From: Purshia tridentata
Taxonomy: Eukaryota; Streptophyta; Magnoliopsida; Rosales; Rosaceae
Assembly (NCBI GenBank): GCA_003254885.1
Contig: QANT01003084.1
Coordinates: forward strand, 1 to 64,000
DNA length: 64,000 bases
Direction: 5' to 3'
Of the stretch, positions 33,828 through 45,821 are shown piece by piece. Numbering within the stretch: position 1 is the stretch's first letter; every line of letters begins with the position of its first letter. Both the position numbers and the translations under genes were made by a program. The notes under the pieces are model-generated. The model was not told the origin of the DNA and ran no database searches. It saw only the letters and a program-made list of their open reading frames with translations.

Positions 33828-34612
33828 TGATATAACAAAAACCAACTCCAGGTAATTAACGATGGATCTGATCTATATGATTCTTCAATGGTAATTACGT
33901 TTTTCACGATTAGATTAGTTATTGATGATGTAATCATGATGATATATATCATCGAGGATGATCAGTACATATTTGTACATATCTCTAGTTGATGTTGATG
34001 CATATAGAATTATAGATAACCCTCCTATTGTTACACAATTAATTGATCGGTGGTGGGTTAGACAAACACACAATGAACACGAGATGTATAGTAGTTCACC
34101 ACAATTCATATGATCCAGCTACGTCCACTTGATTTTTGGGTTCTCATTATGAATGAATATGTTATATTGTACAAATGGAACATGAGAGCTCTAGAGAAAA
34201 AATGAGAGATAGGTCTAAAGATGAGAGAGTGGAAATATGAGGAAGAGATCATTTTCTATATAGGTAAGCTCCCTATTTATATACGATAGGGAGCCATTCT
34301 CCATACGATTGTTCAAATGTGAGACTTTTACATAAATAAAGCCCAATTAAAGTCCAATACAACATAGAGGCTCAAATACAACAGTAAGGCCCAAATATAT
34401 TCAATGGTCCCGTACCTATGACTGGTGGGTGTTTGTCACCTTGTCAGAAGTAGTTCTACTCGATGAACGTATATATATCCACCTCTCTTCTCTTTCATGT
34501 GTTGTTATTTACATGTAGGGTAAATAAAATATGAACAATTCTAATGGTAGAATTGTAAGCCCATAAATGTATTAAAATAAGGACATATTTACTTAAAACT
34601 TTCTCATCAACA
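33828..34612 (-). mobile_element. Old Copia-type LTR (solo or remnant), minus orientation
   Basis: Fossil element. About 785 bp, starting TG and ending CA. On the minus strand it has a TATA box (tataaataggg, near 34281) about midway, followed by a CT-rich segment, the usual layout of U3, R and U5. A sequence like the tRNA-Met primer-binding site (ttggtatct) lies about 10 bp beyond the end, at 33810-33818. No second LTR and no recognisable gag or pol was found, so it is a solo or truncated LTR. The missing partner and the altered primer site suggest it is not recent. Confidence 0.6.
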
Positions 34613-36002
34613 TCTTTCTATCACTTTCAAGTGACATATAAATACATGTGATATGACCATGATACAAATTATTCACGCATTTTACAGTGCTTTACACATT
34701 AGTTGAGGCATAACAATCGGAAAATCGACGTCTCCACTTACATGTGAAAACGATCCAACGGGAATGAAGATCCACTAATTAAGCTGCCTACGACTTTCCA
34801 ACTATTGACTGTTGAATGCTTTTTGACGTTGAAAAATTACCAATTAATAATGGCTCAAATTGAATTTGTTTAAAACAAAAGAATTCATTTTCATTTAATT
34901 TCCAAATCTGACCTCCAATATTCTTGGCCAGATTTAATCCTCGTCCAATCCACAAATACGTACTCTGTAATAACGGTTGGAATCTTGGGAGCCGTACCTA
35001 CAAATAGCCACGTGGCAACATCCCCAATGGAACCCATAGAACAATAAGCAAATGTGGGATTTTCTCTTCGCACATTGTAAAAACTCATATTCTACACGAA
35101 ACTGCCAAAAATTTTAGAGGTTTACTCATTTGTGCCTATTTAGTTTGGCATCTGTATGATATATATTTTCAGCCATCAATTCTTATACTTAACTAATTTT
35201 ATATTTCACACTTCAAAAATGAAATTTTATCACATTTAAAAATATTATATTTTTCACGATCAAGTCTTTTTATTTTTTTATTAGAAAAGAGATGAAAAAT
35301 TCGAATCTGAAAATATAAAGAGATTCTCATCGGGCAATTAAGCCAGCTTCAACTCACTTTCATAATCGAGTCTTTAGTTAATATTAGCTAGGAATAAAAA
35401 TGATTTTCCGAAAAAAAGAAAAAATATAATCGAGCATGGTATACGTGCATGTCAGCAAGTCGGTGGATTAATTCTCTATTGGATAGGAGTTGCAAGATAA
35501 AAGTTGACTAAAATGTTTACCTACTACTAGTCTACTACTACCCCACAAGGTACTCATTACGTCCAAAATCACACCCATCACATTATTCATCCACATGAAT
35601 AATTAATGAAATAGACAGATAAACCAGATCACATATGTACAAACTTGTTTAGCCTACACTCTCCACTTGGCTTAATTACTGATTTACAATGTTGTTGGTC
35701 ATCTACACATCTAAAATTAATGGCATGATGAAGTGTTCTCTTTAGTTGTTAATTAATTAAGGGAACATTAGATAATTATATCATTTATTTAAAGGTAAAC
35801 ATAATACGTACAAAGCATGTAATGTTAGTTTATGGAGCTTGAAGATGGGTTTGGTTTAATATTTATATTTAAATTCAAGGACAACCTAGGTTTTCTGTTC
35901 AATAGCTGTTGGGTGGAACCCACAAGCGTCAAATGGAAAATGACTTTTCATTTCTTAAGACTTAATTAAGAGTGCTTCTATACACAAAAGAAAATGAGGC
36001 TT
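34613..36002. other. Intergenic region
   Basis: No gene or clear repeat is seen. It is AT-rich, with short frames only (such as 34891-35088) that lack family resemblance. Confidence 0.55.
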
Positions 36003-37261
36003 TTAGATTTTAGTCCTTCAATAAGATTAAAAATTAAATAAAACCTGATGTAAGATTAGAAATTAATTTTAGTCCTTTGACTATTTTCACATCAGCATTC
36101 ATATTACAGCTCATATTTATTTATTTTTTATTATTTTAATTATTTTATTTGTTCTCAAAATACCCTTGTGTTTAAATATTTAAATTTTGTATATTCTCCA
36201 TTTGTAAAAGCCAATTTAAGATTGATTTGTCTTGATTGACTCTTATAATGATGCAAAATATTATACCTAAAAAACTTACCAAAAACAAAATTAATTATCA
36301 AGATTAAGAATTATTATGCATAAAACGAGATAAATAAATAAAGTAAAAATAAAATATAAGAAATGTACTAAAAAAAATGATTAAAATAAAGTACTTAAAG
36401 AACATACCTAAATAAAATACATATACTAGTGTACCTTTTAGCATACCTAGCCTATACTGTTCCTATTAGCGTACCTACACTAGTGTGTCCTGTTAGCGTA
36501 CCTATACTAGTGTACTTATATAACAACAACCCCAATTAAAATACCTACACAACAAACACAATTAAAATATCTACACAGGCACCTCAACTAATCCAATCAA
36601 GCTCCTTACTCCTTGTTAAGCACCCTACTCCAATATAAAACTCTTGGTTGCAATTTTCGCCTTACCCATTGGATCCATGTTGTCTATAAATTCAAAGCAT
36701 TCTCCCTCCTCTCTCTTTAAACCAAGATTACCATGTTAAATTTCATGTTTGAAATCTTTTGAGAAAATTTAAGATATTGCAACTAGGGTAATTAATTACA
36801 GATTGGGTTGATTTTGTAAAATCTTTTGAGAAAATTTAGGATATTGCAGCTGGAGTAATTCATTACAGGTTGGGTTGATTTTGTGGGAGCTAAGGTTTTG
36901 TATGTAAATAATATTAAGGTCAATTAAATATATATTAAAATGGTGTATTAAAATCTGGACTTATATTAGAAAGAGAAAAACAATCAGTTTACAGACAAAC
37001 ATCTTAATTAAGCCCCTAAATCTAAGCAACCAAATAAATGTAAATTCATTTTGAATTTTGAGTGAAATTAATTATGTCAATAAAAAAAATTATCACAAGG
37101 GTATTGTAGGGAGAGAGAAACCAAAAATATTATTTAAAAATAAAAATCTGATGTGGAATATGTACGCTGACATGGACGTAAAGTCAAATGACTAAATTCA
37201 ATTTTTGATCTTACATCAGGTGTTAATCTAAACTTGAACTTATCAAGAGATTAATATCTAG
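36003..37261. mobile_element. TIR element of about 1.26 kb, unclassified
   Basis: The left 120 bp (from ttagattttagtccttcaat) are matched in reverse complement by the right end (which reads tagatattaatctcttgata inward). The pairing continues through a shared cctgatgtaagat block, a tttagtc..tttgact block and an atcagc..catatt block, so the terminal inverted repeats are long and diverged. The interior carries a 67-bp tandem duplication and no transposase. The target duplication is not clear. Long TIRs suggest a Mutator-like origin, but this is inference. Confidence 0.65.
36752..36885. repeat. 67-bp tandem duplication inside the TIR element
   Basis: Copies at 36752-36818 and 36819-36885 start aaatcttttgagaaaattta and end gggttgattttgt, with a handful of substitutions. 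Confidence 0.85.
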
Positions 37262-39044
37262 TTTTCTGTTATTTTTTTTGGCTAACTTCAAATCAGAGTA
37301 TGGGAGTGAAATATACAAGGCCATGTTTGTCTTGTTGTTGTAAATATGGCATCCTTAACAAGTTATTTAACATTTTAATTAGGTACTAGGGTTTTGTAGA
37401 TGTGTGCCATTTGTCTGCTGAAAGTGACTTATGGAGTCCTTTAACGGGGGTAGTGTGCAGCTGCACATGTAATTGTTTGGCTCCATTGTTCTTTGTTCAA
37501 AACCCATTTGGCTTCTATGAGATTTCCTTTCTCAAATTTTGTTTTCTCAGAGATTTTTCCAACACCATCATTAATACCCAGATGAAAGAAACACAAGAAA
37601 CAGACAATGAATTCAAAATCGAATCTCATGCCCATACAGATGATAAAATTACAGAATTGCCATCCCCTTCATCCCTGTGATGGCTTATTTTCTGAGTAGC
37701 TCATTATCAAGGGCATTCTTTGTATCTTAACTTTTCTTGTGAGATAAGTAAAGATGTATTTTTATTTGGAAGTTGAAAGTTTAACGGCAAATAACCAACT
37801 TGTAGTTGGGATATGTCCAAATAAAACAGTCCAACTTGCTTTTTCAAACTAAGATTCCATCTTGACCGTCCACCACCCCAAACTATTTTCTGACCGCAAA
37901 TCGAATGGTGATGCCGTACTAGATTTTGCTACCTTTTATGTTTTCTCACACCTTTCACTGTTTCTAAAGTGATTCACTAGTCACTACCCTGTCACCCTGT
38001 CACCCTGTCCAAGTTCAGGGTTTGATACTCTGCATCGTCTGCAACCTGCAGCCACAAGTGAAATATGTACAAATAAATGTAAATGTCACATTCATTTTTT
38101 AATAACAAGACTTTGGTAATCAAGCTAATTGTTTATAAATGGCCGTCCTTATTAATTTACTTGATGTATATAACTTGTAAGTAATTGTGTTTATCTGAAA
38201 TGATAAGATTAGCGATATTCACTCGTGTGTTGTGTTGTTAAAAGGGGTCATCATATGATTAATCTTATTTTGCAATGACTTTAAGCCAAAGAGGAAATAA
38301 AAAAAATGATAGCCCAACATGTGGACCAGCAAATCCAATACAATAATCTTGCCCCATAACCCATTAGGCAATCGTACCCCTTCAAGTTGACCTCTTGGGA
38401 CTAAATTCTAAAACTCTATATCAAATAAAAATAAAAAAGAAAAAAGGTATAGAATTAAAAAAAAAATTAATATACGGTGGATGGATGAGAAAGAAAAATG
38501 AGGAGTTGGGTCAGTGTCCCCAATGCACTTCCAAACTGAATTTTCAGAGAAGAATAAAGTTACAGCGCAGTGGTCCAGAAGGCAGAAGAAGCTAAAGCCC
38601 GTGATCAAAGGAGTTGTTGCCTGGTAAAGAGAGTGAAATGTGAAGCTATATCTTTGTAGTAGATTTGGCTTTTCAAGCTTTGTTTGCTTTTGTTGTCTGT
38701 TACTCTGTTTCTCTGTTACTCTGTTTCTCTTTTCAAGTTTTAAACTGCCTTAGGTGGCCAACCCACCCAACTACCTCTAGCATTCTTTCTCTTGCTCTGT
38801 AATTCAAAAATCAAATCAACTGCATGCTCTATAAGCACTTCTACCTACCCATTGGATTTGGTGAAGTGCTTTGAAGATTTCAGAGGTTGGTGTTTATTAT
38901 TCGTTGGTTATAGAAGCATTAATGATGTCTACATGTCCACCATATAGGCTCGTTATAGTTCACCAATATTGGGATTAGTACAAGAATTCATTAAATCACA
39001 TTTTTCTTACACACAAAAATATTTTTAAATAGTTGAATTATAGG

Positions 39045-39625
39045 CCCTTATGATCCATTTGATTTAAGTTTTGAAGGATTGTGAATAGAAAATCAATTTT
39101 ATTCTCACGTTTGCTAAGTGCAGGGATGAAAAATAATTTCCTGACCTAATTACTTAAGTTTGAGTTTTGTTTTTTCTCATCTTAAGAAAACAGTTATTGC
39201 ACATTTTCTTGACAAATTTATCCTTGCCAACTTTTTAAAATTTCAAATCTAACCAAATTATTTATTATATATTCTTTGTATGCTCATAAGATAAAGTGCA
39301 GGGATGAAAAATAATTTCCTGACCTAATTGCTCAAGTTTGAGTTTTGTTTTTTCTCATCTTAAGAAAACAGTTATTGCACATTTTCTAGACAAATTTATC
39401 CTTGCCAACTTTTTAAAATTTCAAATCTAGCCAAATTATTTATTATATATTCTTTGTATGCTCATAAGATATAATTGAAAAATTAGACAATTTTTATTTC
39501 TTATTGCTACATAGCCTACACTTACCAAATATGGAAATGAAAATAAAAAGATAATTATTATTTACTTTATTAGCATTACCAAATATAATAATGAAAATCA
39601 ATTCTGTAAACCAAATGACCGTAGT
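39045..39625. mobile_element. Possible hAT-like non-autonomous element
   Basis: The left end (ggcccttatgatccatttga) and the right end, read in reverse (ctacggtcatttggtttaca), are similar, and inner sequences also pair loosely. The ends resemble the 'ccatttggttt' ends common in plant hAT MITEs. It contains a 178-bp tandem duplication. Borders are approximate and the class is a guess. Confidence 0.4.
39116..39471. repeat. 178-bp tandem duplication, two copies
   Basis: Copies 39116-39293 and 39294-39471 start aagtgcagggatgaaaaata and end at gtatgctcataagat. I count only a few differences (for example aattacttaag against aattgctcaag), so the duplication is recent. Confidence 0.92.
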
Positions 39626-42600
39626 CTATATTTGAGAAATATTGTAAAGGCAAATCAAAATCATGAAATGTAACCGACACCGATTGTGCTTAAGATTTTC
39701 TTAGATTCTATTGTTACTTCCTTTAATGATGGATCACTTGATTTTTTTTTTTTATTTTACATTTGAATAGACACTATAAAGGTATGCAAAAGTTTGCATT
39801 GGATCTTGCTTTGAATTTTAAATTGCTTCTACAAAAAGGTTTGGAGTCAATCGATTACACACTAATTGCACTTTGGTCCATGCATGTCCCATGGGTAATG
39901 GGTTAAATATAAATAACATGCAATAAGGACAGTGCATTAGGGTTTGGATCCTCTAATTTTCTTCTAGTCACAATGGTCCATTTCGTGCCTTGGATACGTC
40001 ATAAATAAATTGACCCGTGATTCCGTGAAGAACAAATTATTTTACCTCGTATACGGTATATTTCTCCTTCTATTACTACTTGTTCTTTTTCAGTTTTCTT
40101 ATTTTTTGTATTTTTCTGAAATATTAAAAATATATATAGTTTTTGGACAAAAACAAAAAAAAAGTCCAGTCACCCCCTTTCACGCAATCTCTTTGTTGAA
40201 AATTTGGGTTCAATTGGAAATCTTTGGTTTAATTCATAGCATTTAAAACTATCACTTTCAAGTCGGTTTTGTTTATACAAAACCAGATTCGTGTTGCAAA
40301 AGCAGGGCCAAAATCGATGTGATTGATAACTACATATTAGTCTCAATTTTCAGTGTCAGAATTTCTTCAGCCTCTTTTGAATTCATCTGTAAAAGCCTCT
40401 TATCTAAGGTAGGCCAAGGATTAATTCCATGACAAAGCCATGAAATTGCATTTATTTTTTGAGAGAGACCCTATTTGAAGCAACCCAACAAATACAATAC
40501 CTAAATTAATAGGGTGTTTAAACCCTTTTCTTTCCTATCCTTTCGACAACCAAACAGGCCCTATAATGGTGGTTGCTCCCTTGTTCAGTAGCCTAAAATC
40601 TATCGTTCTCATGTGATGTGGGTTTGAAACAAAATCAATAAATCTCTTGCATACTTTTTTTTTAGTACAATTTTTTTTTTCTCTATTAATGCATAACTAA
40701 TTAATTATTATTATTTTATAATTTAAGTGCAACGCACTCATTACCAATTCTAGTCCAACACCAATATATTATTATAAATGGAAGATAAAAACTCAATAAA
40801 TTCATTCATGTACAACGTACGATTAGAATCATTTGTACTTTCGTTCATGTGTATGACTTTAACTTGTATGCTTCTAATTATGTTTCAGTTAATTGCAAAT
40901 TTTATACATTAATTCTTGGATCGTTCTTCTTTTTCTGGTCGATGAGTACTTCAGTCTCTATAACTAGTTGACTTATCAGTCTAATTAATTTTTCGAGTTC
41001 AAGTTGGCATGATCAACCATGTTATTAGGTCATTTGTTTTACTAAATAAAAAATCCACAAAGAGAAAATATTTATAATAATGCTATAGTTGATGGTTCAA
41101 GTTGGTATTATATGATTAACAATTCACCCATTACCATTAAATATCAATTGCATTGCAATGAAGTTTATTGTTTCGAAGTTTGAACTTTAGATTTTCAAAA
41201 CGTTTGGAACAAGTTATGTGTCTAGCTAGGGTTGGTGAAGGCAACATATCCACATGCAATTTGTAGCAAATCCAATTGACTAGAATTTTTTTAAAAGGTT
41301 AGAATTCTTGAACTCTAATCGGTCAATGCGCCTCCATGGGTGACGTATGTCCCCAGAGATATACGTGGACAACATTTGTTTGGTACTCCAATTTGTTGGT
41401 CCATATTTTCAGGCCCATATCATAATAAACTTGGGTTGGTATTAGACTTTTAGTCATAGTATTCCATAACCATGTGGTTCCCTATCACCACCATAGTGAC
41501 TAGCAACACTTGGAGAGAGCGACATAACTAACAAATAAAAGTAGGCACACCGATACAAAGGAAATTTTTCTGTTTGTGATTGTCATACGTGTGGTTCTCT
41601 CTCATTATGTACGTGGGATCTTTATTTGTGATCAGATTTGCATTTATATTTGCAAACTTGAGGGATGGAAGCCCTCGTTTGGAAGATAATTTCTTGGGGC
41701 AAAACAAATGAGGTGAGGACTAGGAATAAGAATTGAAAATGAGTATTAATTTAGAAAATTATTTTGCTCACTACGATGATCACCGCCTAATTATATGCGT
41801 GACACCTAGTCTTTGAAGAATAGCTGTATTCAAAGAATGATTACCAGCTGTACATAGATTAGGATTGTCAAATTATCAAGATTATGACACTGAATTTGAG
41901 ACCTTGAGAAAATAATTTTGAGATAAGATGTATGAGTGTGACTGTCATGGCTTATTTTTCTAGAGGGAGAGAGATAAGATAAACCCTATTCACTGCTTAA
42001 TTGAATCCAGCTATTGTTGATTTATGGTCAGCCTTCTAGTACTAGTTTTAACTTTTATGTGAGAGATAAGTAAAACTGAAAACCTTAATAATATAGTCAG
42101 AGCTTATACACATGCATGCTTGAGTGACAAGTTGATGAGGGCATGAAGCACTAAACAAATTAAAGCAAAACCCACTTAACCTAATTTGCCCTTTTCATGT
42201 TCAAAAGGCTCTGGTAATAATACTACTGATACACCTCCACGCCATAAGGGCAGTTTGGTAAGAGAATAAGTTTGGGAAGTAATTGCTTGGGCAACTGTTT
42301 ATAACTTGTTAGGGAACACTCCCACATGTAGGAAGTTAGGAACCCAGCTTGTACTTCCACCACTAAGCTTTTGAAAGGGACTTCCTCAAACGTACTCAAC
42401 ACAGAGATAGATAAAGCTCATATATGGACCCCCATCATCACATGCTCCTCACATTAATCCTTACTTTAGGATCATGGACTCCTACGTATACACTTAAAAG
42501 CCCAAAACCATAAACAATCTAATTTTTTTTTTAAAAAAAAAAATCTTTCATTCTATTTTATACTTATAAGTAAATTAAAATTCATATAACTCGTTACGAA

Positions 42601-43291
42601 CTATAGATAATTAAAATGCAATTAAATTACGGTTAACTATTGCCAAGCCCTAAATAAGCTCCTTGTTTAGTCTTAAGCCACTATTTTAATTTCTATTAGT
42701 TTAAAGCCATTATTTATTTGTGTTTATTAGTCAAAATCCATTAAAAAGAAACACATTCAGTAATAAACCACCAGTTTTATATTATTTATTTTTAAACCCC
42801 ACCCTTTAGTAACAACGCTGCTCTCCGCCATCAAACAGGTGCCTTCCATGCCATGTCGACATGTCCTTGCAAACTTCCAACACATCTGCATATATCTCAA
42901 ATTGATTCACATCACTTTGATACTTTACAAGTTCTTATAATTGAGTTAATTAGTAATTAAAGTATAGTTGGCTTACTGTTTTTCTTTTTGGTGATAGTTC
43001 CTACAACATGTTTGCTCTTCATTTTTAGCATCACCTATAAAATTGACCAGTATTAATTACGACTAATGATAGGTAAAAGGGAATAATATTTCAATTAATT
43101 AATGTAGTAGCTAGCTAGGAGTACTCTCACCTAGTGCACAAACCCTCCCCAATCCTTTGATTTCAGATTGAACATGGCGGCCTTTGCTTCCCCTTCAGCT
43201 TAAGTGACTCCAAGTGTTGAAATTGTTTTCACAATCGATTTGGCTTGTCGTGTATCAAAGGGCGATAGTCATAGTCCGTAGAGTCATCAAA

Positions 43292-43625
43292 AGTTACACT
43301 TCTAAAATGTAATTCTTATTAAGTTAAAATTTAGTTTTGAGTTTTTGTTGAGTTACACTTTGGTTTAATTTTTTTGTTTTAACGTTATATGTTAAGAGTT
43401 ACACTTTATAATTTTGTAGAATTACGCTTTACTTTTTTTTTTTAGGAATTTTTTGTTTTTTGTTTTTATATTTTTATAGCTGATTTTTTTTTGTTTGCTT
43501 AAAAATGTATTTTGTGACTTATTAATAAAAAACTATATTTATTGTGGCTTAAAAATAAATAAATTTAAAGTTTGGATTTATGACTAAAAAATATGATAAG
43601 TTGTGGCTTATTAATAAAGTAATCA
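43292..43625 (+). repeat. Dispersed AT-rich repeat, copy 2
   Basis: Matches the reverse complement of 7576-7893 through most of its length, including gttgagttacactttggttt and the ttgtggcttattaataaag motif. It codes for nothing. Confidence 0.65.
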
Positions 43626-44140
43626 TTAAATTAAACTTTTTTTTTATAGATATATGAGCATTTAAAAAAAGGAAAAAAAAACCTTGAATAATTCCATTTG
43701 TTTTGGGCTCCAACTCAACTTGATTCCCAATTCAACCAGCACTCCTCTGAAGTGTGTACTCACATTTTGTCCCTCTCCACCCACATGGCCATACATTATA
43801 ATTAAAGAAAACAACCACTTATAAAGTCGTTCAAAAAGAAAGAAAAAAAAGTGACACATCGAAAGATCGATGGATGGATGCATGCATGGTGAATTGAAGC
43901 TTTGTGAAAATAACATTCTATCAGCCACTAAATCAGTCTAATTGGGACATCACATTTACTAATGTCGGCTGCAAAATGATAAGGTTATGGATAACCTCAG
44001 TACCTTGTAATATGCCACAAATTAAGAGAGACCATGTACATGTGGGAAACCATGTACAAAAGATAATGGAATTGTATTTTCTTTGACAAGTTCAAAATCT
44101 TGGCCTCACTTTTATCACGTTCCCTGGGAAAAAGAGAAAA

Positions 44141-44161
44141 AAAAAAAAAAAAAAAAAAAAA
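44141..44161. repeat. Poly-A run
   Basis: About 20 consecutive A residues. No adjoining retroposed gene was recognised. Confidence 0.85.
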
Positions 44162-45821
44162 CAGAATCTGACCCAAATCCTAAAGACCCTAGCTAGGGAT
44201 ATGACAATCGCAATACTATTCAATGTTGTAGGAGTTGGAGAACATGGGCAGTGGGTGGAGGGAAGCAACCCTTGTCATGATCCATTTGGGTCCAATTGTA
44301 GAAATCATGTTGCATATATACACAAAGTACATGCAATTGTCTGGAGTAATACCGACGAAGCACATGATTGTGGGGAAGAGGAGGATGGTGAGTACTATTG
44401 CTCACTTGCTCAAGATGGTCCCCTTCTTTGTAGGAGAGCCCTAGGGCCCATATTATACAAAATATTCCACTGCTCCCCTTGTTGGCCCATCATGGGTCCA
44501 TGGCTAATTAATTAATTTTCTCTGTTTTTATGTGATGGTGGAGGGGAACCTAGCTCACACACTCACAGACTCACACTCACATGTTACTACACAGGACAAG
44601 CTATCCAGAAAATGTTTTGGGTTATGATAATTACTTGTCCACTCATGTAAACCCTTCATAATTTACAAGTTTGAAATATGATATTAATAAGTAAATAGGG
44701 GTCAGACAGTAGAAAATGATGAATTTCAAAGTGAAACTAATTAACCATGTATAGAGGCTCCCATGTGGGTGAGACCAGCTAATTTGTCTGCATGGATGAC
44801 TTTATGTGTAAGAGCAAAGATGGCTTCTGAAGCAAGTGCTTTCAACTTTCTATGTGAAGTACTGCCACTACCCCACTCTCACCTTCAATCACAGAGTAAG
44901 TAACTTCTTAAACCCCAGTCCTGAAAGGTTGAGTAGTATTTGTACTAATTTCAACCAGTACATGAAGATCTTTTCATCCTTTTTGTTATCTTCTCCTTTT
45001 GTTTTACCAGTCATATATCTCCCCCCAAAAAGGCCATCAAATATCTCCAATCCAACAATTCAACAGTCTCCACAAATCCAAGTTAAAAGCTGGTCCATAA
45101 GCTACATGGGCACAAACCAACCTCCTACGTGTTGGTTGACAAAATCATAAAACCAAGTTGATCCCAGCCCACAACAAATAAGCTAACGAAACCAATGTTT
45201 AAAAAAAATCAGTGGTTAAATGGTCACAAGTCAATGAATGGAAAATTATACAAGAACTTAGTTTGAAAATGATTGTCAATGAATGAATTTCCTGAGCCTA
45301 ATGGAATTACAATTACTGTCCTGCCCATTTATAACGGTGTCTTTTTCTTTTTGTTGGACCAAAAAACAATAGTAATCTGTTCAATTTTAGTAAACATATG
45401 AAGCTCATTTTAGGAGATGAGTACAATTTCATTTTGGTGGGCAATCAATCAGTAGTTCAGATTTGCAACTTCAATAAATAGGCATTCCACGAATCTAATT
45501 CATATTTATCAAGAAAATTATATGATCTTAGAAACAACAAAATAAGATTTCTTTCACTTTCTTTTTAAATAAATTCATTCACAATCAAAATACAGAGGCA
45601 CAATTAAAATGTAAAACACGCAGTTGTCTACTTCCAACTGGGGTTTCAACCCACAGTTTGCGCAAGATCAAATCTATACAAGGTGACCAGGTTATACAAT
45701 CACTGTTGATAAATAATCTACTCAACTAAACTGAGATTTAACAACCAATTAGCAGACTTCAAGGAGACAGAAATAGCATATCCAGAAAAATTACAGACTT
45801 CCAATCAGCAACGTATTTTCT

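Larger units (their letters stand above)
37262..45821. other. Long AT-rich intergenic region
   Basis: No gene could be supported. It contains a tandem duplication in a hAT-like element (39045-39625), a dispersed repeat copy (43292-43625), a poly-A run (44141-44161) and several short frames (37402-37680, 40010-40246, 44201-44515, 44836-45150) with no family resemblance. The right end holds the 3' flank of the RING gene. Confidence 0.55.

Noticed and set aside
37402-37680. 92-codon frame with a hydrophobic front and an acidic tail
   Set aside because: It reads smoothly but resembles no family I know, and promoter signals are lacking.
43174-43203. ATG GCG GCC TTT GCT TCC mini-frame after a splice-acceptor-like tttcag
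   Set aside because: Only nine codons, no other exons and no known product.
44230-44500. Possible miRNA hairpin around gggcagtgggtggagggaag
   Set aside because: The best downstream partner (ccactgctcccc) pairs over fewer than ten bases, too weak for a precursor.
44201-44515. 104-codon plus-strand frame
   Set aside because: Cys/His-containing but with no spacing of a known zinc finger; an overlapping minus-strand frame is equally open and no exon structure is seen.
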